Origin: Paracoccaceae bacterium
Lineage (GTDB): Bacteria; Pseudomonadota; Alphaproteobacteria; Rhodobacterales; Rhodobacteraceae
Assembly (NCBI GenBank): GCA_020628545.1
Contig: JAHDEX010000010.1
Location: 22,389 to 86,388, forward strand
Length of the DNA: 64,000 nt
Direction: 5' to 3'
The translations under genes and the position numbers were made by a program. Below the pieces are notes generated by a model. The model was given only the letters and a program-made list of their open reading frames with translations, searched no databases and was not told where the DNA came from. Shown piece by piece: positions 35,704 through 45,950 of this stretch. Every line of letters starts with the position of its first letter. Position 1 is the stretch's first letter.

Positions 35704-36078
35704 CAGAAAGCTCCTTTGATCTTAATGTAAGTGCGAACCTTGGCGCGCTCAAGGCGTGTCTGTTCGTCGCAGACGACAAAGGGCAAGCTGTGTCATGCTC
35801 TAGCTGAACTTGCGTCAGAAGAATCCTTTGACAATTGGTCAAGCTGAGGTAGCGTTCAATTGCCTGACATTTGAATTTCATCATGTGAGTCGGGCCACGC
35901 GCGCTAATTTTCGCGCAAATACAATGTGTTCTGCGATCTTTGGAGGAGGATGCGCAGTTCACTTCAGCGAAGCCATAGGCTTGTCATTCTCGCATGGTCG
36001 CGGGGAGAGGACAGGTCACCTTCACTCGCTTCCGCGAGCCAATTGGTGATCCGTCATACATGTTTTGGGAGGCACAAA
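35704..36078 (+). promoter_or_regulatory. SBP56 upstream region
   Basis: 375 bases without a supported gene. TTGAC-AATTG-GTCAA at 35828-35842 is a perfect five-base inverted repeat that also offers a TTGACA -35 box. Near the start codon, GGTCACC (36014-36020) pairs with GGTGATCC (36045-36052, one bulge) around an inner CTCGC-TTCC-GCGAG stem (36025-36038), a two-tier hairpin 26 nt before the ATG of the SBP56 gene. It may be a leader regulator. Confidence 0.45.
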
Positions 36079-37476
36079 ATGAATCTACGTCCAGATCCAA
36101 CCTTTCACGCGTCGCCACGACTGGCGATGGAAGCACCGGTGGAAAACTTCGGTTTTACCGTGATGCTCAGCCCCGATGGATCGCAACCCGATGGGATCGC
36201 CGTGGTCGATCTTGACCCGAAGTCCGACAAGTATGGGCAAATCGTGCATCAGGTCATTGTGCCAAACAAGGGCGATGAGTTTCACCACTTTGGATGGAAC
36301 GCCTGTTCCTCCTCGCTGTCGCCGCTGTCTGGACATGCCTTTCTTGAACGGCGCTATCTGATTGTACCGGGGATCCGGTCGTCGCGTATTTATGTAATCG
36401 ACGTGAAAGAGCCGCTGAAGGCGAAGATCCACAAGATCATTGAGCCGGAAGAAGTCTTTGAGAAGACGGGCTATTCCCGCCCGCACACCATCCATTGCGG
36501 TCCGGAAGGGATCTATGTCTCCACCTTGGGTGGCGGCGGTCCTGACGGGACAGATGGCCCTCCCGGTATCTTCATCATGGATTGCGAAACCTTTGAGATC
36601 ATCGGTCAGTATGAGATGGATCGGGGCGAGCAGGACAAGCACTACGATTTCTGGTGGAACCTGCCGCAAGACTACATGGTGTCGTCAGAGTGGGGACTGC
36701 CGCCGCAGTTTGAGGGCGGTTTGGTAGCTGAAGACCTTTTATCTAATAAATACGGCCATAAGATCCATTTCTGGGACCTGCGGGCGCGAAAGAACGTCCA
36801 GACCATTGATCTGGGTGAGAACCATCAAATGGCGCTGGAAATCCGACCTGCGCATGATCCGAAAAAGTCTTACGGGTTTTGCGGCGTCGTCGTGGACACG
36901 ACCAATCTGCAAGGCTCCATATTCACTTGGTGGCGCGATGACGACGGCAAGTGGCAGGCCAAGAAGACGATCACAATCGATCCCCGGCCGGAGAAGGCAG
37001 AAAACCTTCCGCCACTTCTTCAGGGGTTTGAGGCTGTGCCGCCGTTGGTGACAGACATCGACCTGAGCCTTGATGACAAGTACCTTTATGTCGCCTGCTG
37101 GGGCCTCGGCGAGATGCACCAATACGATGTGTCAGACCCAATGAACCCAGTTCTGGCGGGCAAAGTCGAAGTTGGCGGCATCGCGCGGGGAGCTGCGCAT
37201 CCGAACGGCAAGCCGTTTGTCTATGGCCCGCAGATGGTTGAAGTCAGCCGCGACGGAAAACGCGTGTATTGGACGAACTCGCTTTATTCGACCTGGGACG
37301 ACCAGTTCTATCCCGACGATGAAGGCGGTCAGATGGTGATGGCCAACAACGATGAGAACGGCTTCCATCTCGACAAGGACTTCTACATCGACTTTCCAAA
37401 AGGCTACCGGTCTCACCAGATCAGGCTTGAGGGTGGGGATTGTTCAACCGACAGCTTCTGCTACCCGTCGGCTTAA
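36079..37476 (+). CDS. Selenium-binding protein 56 / methanethiol oxidase family
   Basis: Product of 465 residues, the full family length (human SELENBP1 is 472). Conserved blocks: 'GDEFHHFGWNACSSSL', 'SRPHTIHCGPEGIYVSTLGG', 'HYDFWWNLPQDYMVSSEWG', 'VYWTNSLYSTWDDQFYPDD' and 'SHQIRLEGGDCSTD'. Bacterial MtoX and human SELENBP1 oxidise methanethiol to formaldehyde, sulfide and hydrogen peroxide, using copper in the bacterial enzyme. Unlike Hyphomicrobium MtoX, no signal peptide is visible, so it is probably cytoplasmic. RBS GGGAGG. Coupled to a membrane protein gene with no gap. Confidence 0.88.
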   Translation: MNLRPDPTFHASPRLAMEAPVENFGFTVMLSPDGSQPDGIAVVDLDPKSDKYGQIVHQVIVPNKGDEFHHFGWNACSSSLSPLSGHAFLERRYLIVPGIRSSRIYVIDVKEPLKAKIHKIIEPEEVFEKTGYSRPHTIHCGPEGIYVSTLGGGGPDGTDGPPGIFIMDCETFEIIGQYEMDRGEQDKHYDFWWNLPQDYMVSSEWGLPPQFEGGLVAEDLLSNKYGHKIHFWDLRARKNVQTIDLGENHQMALEIRPAHDPKKSYGFCGVVVDTTNLQGSIFTWWRDDDGKWQAKKTITIDPRPEKAENLPPLLQGFEAVPPLVTDIDLSLDDKYLYVACWGLGEMHQYDVSDPMNPVLAGKVEVGGIARGAAHPNGKPFVYGPQMVEVSRDGKRVYWTNSLYSTWDDQFYPDDEGGQMVMANNDENGFHLDKDFYIDFPKGYRSHQIRLEGGDCSTDSFCYPSA

Positions 37477-38172
37477 ATGGGCTTCGAATTGACAACCATG
37501 GCGGCCCTTTGGGGGGCCGTCATTGCCTCTGGCATCTATCACGGGCTGAACCCCGGGATGGGTTGGCCATTGGCTGTTTCAGCTGCCTTGATGGAGCAAT
37601 CGCCGAAAGCCATGCCAAAAGCATTGGGCATGCTCGCGCTCGGTCACCTTGTGGCGATGGTTGGCATTCTTCTGCCTTTCTCGCTCATGTTGGTACTGGT
37701 CACGTGGGAAGGTGAAATCCGCATCGGCGCGGGAATGCTGGTGATCGCCATGGGGCTCTACCTTTTGATTAATCCGCGACATCCAAGATCATTGGCGCGG
37801 GTGCATCCGGCAAAACTTGGCCTCTGGTCATTTCTTGCGGCGATGGCGCATGGGGCAGGGCTGATGCTTGTCCCGATCTACCTTGGAATCTGTGCGATTG
37901 CGGCGGATGATACGGGTCATTTGGCGGTGCAGTCGCTGATGGGCAATAGCATTGTCACCGCATTCATCGTGGCGCTTGTGCACACAATTGCCATGACGCT
38001 CGCAGGGGGCTTGCTCGCACTCGGCATTTATCATTGGCTGGGACTGCGTTTTCTTTCAAAAACTTGGTTCAATTTGGATACCGTCTGGGCGGTCAGCCTT
38101 GTATTGGTCGGTGCGTTTGGAATCTATTCCGCAATGACGCCAGAAATGGCGGTGGATGTCGCAGCTTTGTAA
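37477..38172 (+). CDS. Polytopic membrane protein coupled to SBP56
   Basis: Product of 231 residues with about six hydrophobic helices. Histidines sit at membrane helix starts: 'GIYHGLNPGMGWPLAV', 'LALGHLVAMVGI', 'MAHGAGLMLVP' and 'ALVHTIAM'. That pattern recalls LysE/RcnA-like or nickel/cobalt-type metal transporters, but I cannot name the family. The ATG abuts the SBP56 stop (TAAATG), so the two are translated together; supply of copper to SBP56, or export of a product, are possible roles by inference. Confidence 0.7.
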   Translation: MGFELTTMAALWGAVIASGIYHGLNPGMGWPLAVSAALMEQSPKAMPKALGMLALGHLVAMVGILLPFSLMLVLVTWEGEIRIGAGMLVIAMGLYLLINPRHPRSLARVHPAKLGLWSFLAAMAHGAGLMLVPIYLGICAIAADDTGHLAVQSLMGNSIVTAFIVALVHTIAMTLAGGLLALGIYHWLGLRFLSKTWFNLDTVWAVSLVLVGAFGIYSAMTPEMAVDVAAL

Positions 38173-38326
38173 GTCTCCGATTTTGATGGAATAACTTGAC
38201 GTCGGGTCCATCTTAACAATGCACTATTATCGCCAAAGTTGTGCTTAATTTCAAAAATACCCCGAAAATTGAATTGTAATTGATCGCGCTTTTCAAAAGT
38301 GCGCAGTGATTTTCGAGAGTTTTGAG

Positions 38327-38950
38327 ATGAAAAATACATATCTTTTTCCAGTCATTCCATTGGTATTCGCGGCTGCCTGCGGTGGAAGCTCTACTGGCGG
38401 GGTTCAATACGGCACGACCGCAACGTCTGGCTTTGATGAGCTTGCACGCGTCAGTGAGCTTTACCCAGACCGGTTTGGAGGGGACACAAATCCCGACAGG
38501 CGAGAGACCTTGCAATCAGAAATGCCGGTAAGTGGGACAGCCTCGTTCACCGGCTACATGTCGATTTCGTCGCCGCGACTTTCGCCGTCTCTTTTCACCT
38601 TTGAACACGCTGCCAAAACAACGATCGAAGTGGCCTTTGATACGGGATCCGTCACCGGTGAAACGGGACAGTTCTACAACATCACGGATCGCGACTCTCC
38701 GCAATTTTCGCCCACTTTTGGAGACGCGGTGGATGGGTCCGTGTCCTACACGCTTGCCGGAACGCCCGGCGGCGGAAACGACTTTATCGGCACGGCTACA
38801 GGCGACATTGAGACCACAGACGGTCGGGTTCAGTCTTTGGATCAGGTTATCGGTGGCCGTGTCATGGGTCCTGAAGCAGACGGATTTCGTGTAATATCGT
38901 TGGTGTCGACAGGCTTTGTCATTGACGTCTACGCCGTCGGGGACCTGTGA
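38327..38950 (+). CDS. Lipoprotein, TbpB-like beta-barrel type
   Basis: Product of 207 residues. Lipoprotein signal peptide with lipobox 'VFAAAC' (Cys19), then a Gly/Ser-rich tether. The rest is beta-rich: 'VSGTASFTGYMSIS', 'EVAFDTGSVTGETGQFYNIT' and 'GTATGDIETTDG', the alternating pattern of transferrin-binding-protein-B-like eight-stranded barrels abundant in Rhodobacteraceae. Related in design to the lipoprotein at 39564. Likely outer-membrane attached; ligand unknown. Confidence 0.65.
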   Translation: MKNTYLFPVIPLVFAAACGGSSTGGVQYGTTATSGFDELARVSELYPDRFGGDTNPDRRETLQSEMPVSGTASFTGYMSISSPRLSPSLFTFEHAAKTTIEVAFDTGSVTGETGQFYNITDRDSPQFSPTFGDAVDGSVSYTLAGTPGGGNDFIGTATGDIETTDGRVQSLDQVIGGRVMGPEADGFRVISLVSTGFVIDVYAVGDL

Positions 38951-39313
38951 TCACATAAATCCAAGTTCGAGCCGGGCCTCGTCGGACATCATGTCCATGC
39001 CCCACTGTGGCTCAAACGTCATTTCGACGTCGACGTGTTTGACGCCTGGCAAGGGCTCAATCGCGTCGGCGACCCAGCCCGGCATCTCACCCGCAACAGG
39101 ACAGCCGGGTGCTGTGAGCGTCATGATGACGTTCACCGCGTTATCCTGCTTGATATCAATCGTGTAGATCAGGCCGAGATCATAGATGTTTACCGGAATT
39201 TCAGGGTCGTAAACCGTCTTGCACGCCTCAACGATGGTCTCATAGAGCGGATGATCCGTGCTTGACGGTGCGATCATCGGCGTGCCTTCCATCGGGGTGG
39301 TCATATCAGTCAT
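38951..39313 (-). CDS. sufT: SufT (DUF59/MIP18) iron-sulfur assembly protein
   Basis: Product of 120 residues. 'TVYDPEIPVNIYDLGLIYTI' and 'MTLTAPGCPVAGEMPGWVAD' are DUF59 signatures, with the conserved cysteine in APGCP. It assists Fe-S protein maturation. Here it is away from a suf operon and convergent with the lipoprotein gene with zero spacing. Confidence 0.9.
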   Translation of the reverse strand: MTDMTTPMEGTPMIAPSSTDHPLYETIVEACKTVYDPEIPVNIYDLGLIYTIDIKQDNAVNVIMTLTAPGCPVAGEMPGWVADAIEPLPGVKHVDVEMTFEPQWGMDMMSDEARLELGFM

Positions 39314-39563
39314 TTGGGACCCATCAAACTAAACCTGACTGATGATATAAGGATTAGGGTGGAGACGGTAAAGGGGTGGCTGGGCGAGTGCTCAGCCTTG
39401 CCGGAAGAAACGCCGGAAGACCGGGCGCCCAGCTCACAAGGCGGATGTCCGCACTCCTCATCACTCCATCAGATGGGTGTCTTTCGCTTTCAAAACGAAA
39501 CGCCACAGCGATTGCGTCATCACGGTTACCGTCTGGTTAAGCACAAACACTAAGGACCAAACC
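39314..39563 (+). other. Intergenic region sufT-lipoprotein
   Basis: 250 bases. No gene is supported. It should contain the divergent promoters for sufT and for the lipoprotein gene; I see no clear dyad or -35/-10 pair. Confidence 0.4.
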
Positions 39564-40259
39564 ATGACACGGACATTCAAGTCTTTTGCACTCATCGCAA
39601 CGCTCGGCACCTTGGCCGCATGTGGTGGCGGTGGAACCGGTGGAGACGGCGGACCTGTCTTTGATGAGCCGACGGCGCCCAATATCAGTGAAACAACAGT
39701 GCGCAACGCCGCAGCATTTATTAATCGTGTGGATAACCGCCGCGACACGCCCGTTGTCGCCTTTCTACCAACTGGAACCGCGACGTACACGGGTGAAATG
39801 ATTGTTGGTATGACGCTTAACGGTGTTGACTCGGTCGATGGCATGATCGGAGACGTGCGTTTGACGGCCGAGCTTTTCAGTGCAGGTGACGAAGTGTCCG
39901 GCACGATCACGAACATTCATACACTGAATGGCGATGACCCGGTCGAACTTCTCAGCGGTCAACTGGCTTTCAACGGAGAACTTGATGACGTCACCAAAGA
40001 GATGACCAGCACGCTGAGCGGTCAGCTTAATGGCGTCCTCGGTGATGGTGAGCGCGGAGATCTAAATATCTCGGGCTCCATGACCGGACACACACAGGAC
40101 ACCGAGATCGTCACAACAATTCCGAACCCGCTCCCTTTTCAGCCACCGATTGAGATCACCACCTATGACGTGGCCACCGGCATTTACGGTCGGGCGTCGG
40201 GCGGGATCACCGGGAGCGAGTCTGGATCGTTTTCCGGCACCTGGGCGGTCAGCGAGTAG
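39564..40259 (+). CDS. Lipoprotein, TbpB-like beta-barrel type (second)
   Basis: Product of 231 residues. Signal peptide with lipobox 'LGTLAAC' followed by a GGGGTGGDGG tether. 'GTATYTGEMIVG', 'AELFSAGDEVSGTITNI' and the terminal 'ESGSFSGTWAVSE' mirror the lipoprotein at 38327 and end like TbpB-like barrels. Probably a divergent paralogue; ligand unknown. Ends in a terminator at 40282. Confidence 0.7.
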   Translation: MTRTFKSFALIATLGTLAACGGGGTGGDGGPVFDEPTAPNISETTVRNAAAFINRVDNRRDTPVVAFLPTGTATYTGEMIVGMTLNGVDSVDGMIGDVRLTAELFSAGDEVSGTITNIHTLNGDDPVELLSGQLAFNGELDDVTKEMTSTLSGQLNGVLGDGERGDLNISGSMTGHTQDTEIVTTIPNPLPFQPPIEITTYDVATGIYGRASGGITGSESGSFSGTWAVSE

Positions 40260-40281
40260 TGTCCCAACCGAGAGATTGACA

Positions 40282-40307
40282 TGCCGCCTCCAAGTTTGGG
40301 GGCGGCA
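40282..40307 (+). terminator. Terminator
   Basis: TGCCGCCTCC (40282-40291) pairs with GGGGGCGGCA (40298-40307, one wobble), loop AAGTTT, tail ATTCTTT. Confidence 0.75.
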
Positions 40308-40379
40308 ATTCTTTGCGGCGCAAGACCAAGCCGCACATTGAAGTCACGCGCCCTTAACATTCACGATGCCTTCGACTAA

Positions 40380-41519
<1,140 letters not shown>

Positions 41520-41536
41520 CGAGTGTTCTTGTACAG

Positions 41537-42454
41537 CTACGCCGAGACCTGCGATTTGACCTGCGGTTTTGCTTCTTCGACATCTTCCGAATCCACAGCC
41601 AAAGAGAGTGTAACTGACGCACGCCCCATCTCATTCGTCAGTGACACGTTCTCGGGATCGCGTAGTGTCCAGTAACGACGGCATTCCGTCATCGTGGCAA
41701 AGCTGTCAAGTTCGTCCCCAAGGACATCATCAAAGAAGCGCTCGACCGCATGGCGGATCGGAAGGCCACTGACGCGCATGTGCGAGGCAATGAACGTCCG
41801 CTCCTCCTCCGTCTGGACGAGCTGGTATTGCATCATGACTTCTTCGCCATCGACGAGCGTATCCCGTTCGATCAGATACGTCGCTTCCCGATGGGGGACG
41901 AGCTGAAGGTATGTCACCGTCGTTTCATCAACAGTGCCGTCGTCGTTTTCGCTGCTCAGATAAAGTGTGCAGTCGTCGTGCGCATCCCGACGGACTTCTT
42001 TCAACTGACCTGTCCAGTAGGCAGCAAGGTGACCTTGGCCGGGAATTAGTTTGCTCCAGACAGTGCGGCGATCGAGTGGGACCATAAAGGTCTTTCGGCT
42101 TCGCAATCCAATGCGAATGGGCAGCCGGTCCAGAAGTGGTGTGTAAAGTAGGGCATACGCTGTGGCAGTCGCGAGAATGAAGACGATGGCCATGACCGTG
42201 GCGCTGGGTATCCTGCTTGAAGCAAGCAGACCAATGGAACCGCACTCAACGATGCGGCGCACAGGATGACCACTTGCCGACATCAGGCCGATGCCGCAGA
42301 ACATCCCGGCGATCATAGAGACGAAGATCCAGCTTTGCGGGACCACGCCGATCAAGGCGATTTGCGTCAAAAGTAGCGCGAATGCAAAACGCCGACGCTG
42401 ACGCATGACCATATGCAACATGTGCGGAGTGTCCCCAAGTATTCTGTGTCCCAA
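41537..42454 (-). CDS. Membrane protein of unknown function
   Basis: Product of 305 residues (an ATG at about 42421 would shorten it by 11). About three hydrophobic helices lie in the first 105 residues, then a soluble, acidic 200-residue domain of alternating beta/helix character ('YLQLVPHREATYLIERDTLV', 'DGEEVMMQYQLVQTEEERTF'). The soluble part looks like a cytoplasmic beta-sandwich or START-like fold, but I do not recognise it. It converges with tgt and diverges from lon. Confidence 0.65.
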   Translation of the reverse strand: MGHRILGDTPHMLHMVMRQRRRFAFALLLTQIALIGVVPQSWIFVSMIAGMFCGIGLMSASGHPVRRIVECGSIGLLASSRIPSATVMAIVFILATATAYALLYTPLLDRLPIRIGLRSRKTFMVPLDRRTVWSKLIPGQGHLAAYWTGQLKEVRRDAHDDCTLYLSSENDDGTVDETTVTYLQLVPHREATYLIERDTLVDGEEVMMQYQLVQTEEERTFIASHMRVSGLPIRHAVERFFDDVLGDELDSFATMTECRRYWTLRDPENVSLTNEMGRASVTLSLAVDSEDVEEAKPQVKSQVSA

Positions 42455-42794
42455 TCGAGCTATGCTCTCGTTTAACTTCTGGTTAACATTTGGCCGCAGG
42501 TAGGCATGAATGTGGCAATTTTAGGTTGTGGCGGATTCGCAACCTCTACATCCTATGCGTGCTTTGTTGGTGCTCGGGTGTCGCGCCTGATTGCACCCAA
42601 CTTTAAGGAAATGCGGGTAACATCGCGCAAAGATATCTTGCGGAGACAGGCGCATATCGTCACACTGCGCCCGATCGAGACAGTGCTTGGTTGAATCGTG
42701 GCTGAATACCCCCACATGTAGTCGACCGGAATGGAAGCAGAGTGTGCAGCCGCAATGCGGGGCCGTTCTGTTTGCCGAAAAGTAAGGATAAAAA
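42455..42794 (+). promoter_or_regulatory. lon upstream region with RpoH-like promoter
   Basis: 340 bases without a convincing gene; a 62-codon frame at 42506-42694 has no ribosome site. TTGAA (42691-42695), 14 bases, CCCCACAT (42710-42717) resembles the heat-shock sigma-32 consensus CTTGAA...CCCCATNT, about 78 bp before the lon ATG. Confidence 0.5.
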
Positions 42795-45206
42795 ATGCAA
42801 GAACCGTTGAGTTCCTCTTACCCCGTCTTGCCGTTGCGCGACATTGTGGTGTTCCCACACATGATTGTCCCGCTTTTTGTCGGCCGCGACAAATCAGTCC
42901 GTGCGCTGGAAGAGGTGATGCAGGACGACAAACAGATTCTGCTGTCGAGCCAGATTGACCCGTCTGAGGACGATCCGGCGCAAGACGCAATTTATAAGGC
43001 CGGCGTGCTAGCGAATGTGCTGCAGTTGCTGAAATTGCCCGATGGCACCGTAAAGGTGCTGGTCGAAGGCCGCAGCCGCGTGCGAATTACCGGCTTCCTT
43101 GATAATCCTGATTTCTTCGAAGCCTCGGCTGAGTATCTGACAGAGATGCCTGGCAATGAGGAAGAGATCGCGGCGCTTGTCCGCTCTGTCGCTGCAGAGT
43201 TTGAGCGGTACGCCAAGGTCAAAAAGAACATCCCCGAAGAAGCGATGGCCGCGGTTGGTGAAACAACCGAGCCTGCAAAGCTTGCAGACCTTGTCGCAGG
43301 GCATCTTGGAATTGAAGTCGCCCAGAAGCAGGAGCTTCTGGAAACGCTGTCCGTGTCAGAACGGCTTGAGAAGGTCTACGGCCTGATGCAGGGCGAGATG
43401 TCGGTCCTGACAGTTGAGAAGAAGATCAAAAGCCGCGTGAAGACGCAGATGGAGCGGACTCAGCGCGAATACTATCTGAATGAGCAGATGAAGGCCATTC
43501 AGAAGGAACTCGGCGACGGCGAAGAAGGTCAGAACGAAGTCGATGAGCTTGAGGCGAAGATCGCTGAAACCAAGTTGTCGAAAGAGGCCAAGGAAAAAGT
43601 TGAAGCCGAGCTGAAGAAGCTCAAAAATATGTCGCCGATGTCGGCTGAAGCCACTGTAGTGCGCAACTACCTTGATTGGGTATTGGGCGTGCCATGGGGC
43701 ACAAAGTCGCGGACAAAAAAGGACCTCAGCAACGCACAGAAGGTGTTGGATAACGACCATTATGGCCTTGAGAAGGTCAAGGAGCGGATCGTGGAATACC
43801 TTGCCGTCCAACAGCGCTCCAAGAAGCTGAAAGGCCCGATCATGTGCCTTGTTGGCCCTCCGGGTGTGGGCAAGACCTCATTGGGTAAGTCTGTTGCAAA
43901 GGCAACTGGGCGTGAGTTTATTCGCATCTCCTTGGGCGGCGTGCGCGATGAAAGCGAAATCCGCGGTCACCGCCGGACCTACATTGGTTCGATGCCCGGC
44001 AAGATCATCCAGGCGCTGAAGAAAGCAAAAACGACCAACCCGCTGATCTTGCTCGATGAAATCGACAAGATGGGGCAGGACTTCCGTGGTGATCCTGCGT
44101 CGGCGATGCTTGAGGTGCTGGACCCGGAACAAAACTCTACCTTCGTGGATCACTATCTCGAGGTCGAATACGACCTGTCGAACGTGATGTTCCTGACAAC
44201 CGCGAACTCTTACAACATGCCGGGTCCGCTTTTGGACCGGATGGAGATCATTTCGCTGTCGGGTTACACCGAGGACGAAAAACGGGAGATCGCGCGTCAG
44301 CACTTGCTACCGAAGGTCATGAAAAATCATGGCCTGAAGGAGAAGGAATTCGCTGTTGCGGATAGTGCTCTGACAGAGATGATCCGCCGTTACACGCGAG
44401 AAGCTGGTGTGCGGAACCTTGAACGCGAGCTGGCGAAGGTCGCGCGGAAGGCTGTCACGAAGATCGTGAAGAAAGACGCAGAAACCGTTGAAGTGAATGC
44501 AGAAAACCTTGACGAGTTTCTTGGCGTGCCGAAGCATCGTTACGGTCTTGCTGAGACCGAGGATCAGGTTGGCGTCGTCACAGGTTTGGCCTGGACGTCT
44601 GTCGGCGGAGAGCTTTTGTCGATTGAAGCGCTGAATCTTCCCGGCAAAGGTCGGATGAAGACTACCGGTAAGTTGGGCGACGTGATGAAAGAGTCCATCG
44701 ACGCAGCCTCGTCTTACGTCCGCTCTATCTCGCCGCAAATCGGGGTGAAGCCGCCGAAGTTCGATAAGATCGATATCCATGTCCATGTTCCGGATGGCGC
44801 AACGCCGAAGGATGGGCCATCGGCGGGTCTTGCTATGGTGACATCGATCGTGTCCGTTCTGACGGACATTCCTGTTCGTCGCGATATCGCGATGACGGGC
44901 GAGGTCTCCTTGCGCGGGAACGCGATGCCAATTGGTGGCTTGAAAGAAAAGCTGTTGGCGGCACTGCGGGGCGGTCTGAAAACTGTGTTGATCCCGGAAG
45001 AGAACGCGAAGGACTTGCCGGAAATTCCTGACAATGTGAAAGAAGGGCTAAAGATCATCCCGGTTAAGCACGTCTCAGAAGTTCTGGAACACGCGCTAGT
45101 CCGCAAACCAGAGCCGATTGAGTGGGATGCAGAGGCCGAAGAGGCTGCTGCGGCTGCAAAGGCGCTTGGTGCCGGTAAAGACGGCTCTGGTGCGATGGCA
45201 CACTAA
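42795..45206 (+). CDS. lon: ATP-dependent Lon protease
   Basis: Product of 803 residues, full length. N-terminal substrate-binding LON domain ('[20 protein letters not shown]'), coiled coil around 190-270, AAA+ domain with Walker A '[13 protein letters not shown]' and Walker B '[12 protein letters not shown]', and a C-terminal protease domain with the catalytic Ser in '[12 protein letters not shown]' and the Lys in '[10 protein letters not shown]'. Cytoplasmic quality-control and regulatory protease. AAGGA precedes the start. Confidence 0.97.
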   Translation: MQEPLSSSYPVLPLRDIVVFPHMIVPLFVGRDKSVRALEEVMQDDKQILLSSQIDPSEDDPAQDAIYKAGVLANVLQLLKLPDGTVKVLVEGRSRVRITGFLDNPDFFEASAEYLTEMPGNEEEIAALVRSVAAEFERYAKVKKNIPEEAMAAVGETTEPAKLADLVAGHLGIEVAQKQELLETLSVSERLEKVYGLMQGEMSVLTVEKKIKSRVKTQMERTQREYYLNEQMKAIQKELGDGEEGQNEVDELEAKIAETKLSKEAKEKVEAELKKLKNMSPMSAEATVVRNYLDWVLGVPWGTKSRTKKDLSNAQKVLDNDHYGLEKVKERIVEYLAVQQRSKKLKGPIMCLVGPPGVGKTSLGKSVAKATGREFIRISLGGVRDESEIRGHRRTYIGSMPGKIIQALKKAKTTNPLILLDEIDKMGQDFRGDPASAMLEVLDPEQNSTFVDHYLEVEYDLSNVMFLTTANSYNMPGPLLDRMEIISLSGYTEDEKREIARQHLLPKVMKNHGLKEKEFAVADSALTEMIRRYTREAGVRNLERELAKVARKAVTKIVKKDAETVEVNAENLDEFLGVPKHRYGLAETEDQVGVVTGLAWTSVGGELLSIEALNLPGKGRMKTTGKLGDVMKESIDAASSYVRSISPQIGVKPPKFDKIDIHVHVPDGATPKDGPSAGLAMVTSIVSVLTDIPVRRDIAMTGEVSLRGNAMPIGGLKEKLLAALRGGLKTVLIPEENAKDLPEIPDNVKEGLKIIPVKHVSEVLEHALVRKPEPIEWDAEAEEAAAAAKALGAGKDGSGAMAH

Positions 45207-45238
45207 CGGAGACTTCTGTCCCGATGATGTAATGAGTT

Positions 45239-45268
45239 ACGGGCGCCACAGTGGTGGTGCCCGTTTTT
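45239..45268 (+). terminator. Terminator after lon
   Basis: ACGGGCGCCAC (45239-45249) pairs with GTGGTGCCCGT (45254-45264, one wobble), loop AGTG, followed by TTTTT. Confidence 0.9.
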
Positions 45269-45328
45269 CTTTGCCGTTGCCCGCAGCTCTTTGTGGCTTA
45301 GTGTGAGGCAAAATATGCGAGGCGAACC

Positions 45329-45757
45329 ATGGCAGACAATTCAAACAGTGACCCGGACAAAACAGTCCAGCTGACACCGGAGGCACCCAAGGCAGAGCCA
45401 AGGCTGGCCGTCGTCCGGCCAGGACCGAAAGCGGTGACAGTATCGGTGCCAAGTGCGAAGCCGGTCCCAAAAGAACCGCAACCATCCGAACCGCCGCAGG
45501 TGAAACTGTCAGGTGGCGACGACGACGTTGTCAAAAAGGGCGCATTGATCGATGAAGTGGTGGCTGCAACCGGCGTCAAAAGAGCTGACGCGAAATCTGT
45601 CAGCGAAGCACTTCTCGCAGCACTCGCCGAGCAGCTTCAGGCTGGCAAAACGCTACAACTCCCTCCGCTTGGCCGGGTGAAACTGGTCAAGGAAAAGGAT
45701 GTCGGGCAGGGCGCAAAGGCGCTCACCGTAAAGATCCGAACACCGAACGCGGACTAA
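45329..45757 (+). CDS. HU/IHF-like DNA-binding protein with long N-terminal tail
   Basis: Product of 142 residues. Residues 1-65 are Pro/Lys/Glu-rich and disordered. Residues 66-142 ('VKKGALIDEVVAATGVKRAD', 'ALAEQLQAGKTLQLPPLGRV') match the HU fold but with a short, non-canonical DNA-binding arm: the usual RNP tip is missing. Found next to lon, as HU genes often are. A divergent nucleoid-associated protein. Confidence 0.75.
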   Translation: MADNSNSDPDKTVQLTPEAPKAEPRLAVVRPGPKAVTVSVPSAKPVPKEPQPSEPPQVKLSGGDDDVVKKGALIDEVVAATGVKRADAKSVSEALLAALAEQLQAGKTLQLPPLGRVKLVKEKDVGQGAKALTVKIRTPNAD

Positions 45758-45786
45758 GGTCTTGCAGTCCTGAATGGGTCAGACTA

Positions 45787-45810
45787 AATCACCCGTCACG
45801 GCGGGTGATT
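45787..45810 (+). other. Leader inverted repeat overlapping tRNA-Val 5' end
   Basis: AATCACCCG (45787-45795) is complementary to CGGGTGATT (45802-45810), the 5' strand of the tRNA acceptor stem plus one base on each side. The leader thus copies the tRNA 3' acceptor strand ATCACCC. It may terminate the HU-like gene or compete with tRNA folding. Confidence 0.5.
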
Positions 45811-45877
45811 AGCTCAGTGGTAGAGCGCTTCGTTCACATCGAAGATGTCAGGAGTTCAAATCTCTTATCACCCACCA
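45803..45877 (+). tRNA. tRNA-Val (CAC)
   Basis: 75 nt with encoded CCA. Acceptor GGGTGAT/ATCACCC, D-stem AGCTCAGTGGTAGAGC, anticodon arm CTTCG-TTCACAT-CGAAG giving anticodon CAC, T-arm GGAGTTCAAATCTCT. Reads GUG. Confidence 0.95.
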
Positions 45878-45950
45878 TCAACCTGCGAATTGCCAGTATG
45901 AAGCCTCCCTATGGGACGGTACCTTCACGAGATTTCCGAAAAAGCGGCCG

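Noticed and set aside
42506..42694. 62-codon open frame upstream of lon
   Set aside because: No ribosome site, no recognisable domain, and it ends at the lon promoter region; likely non-coding.
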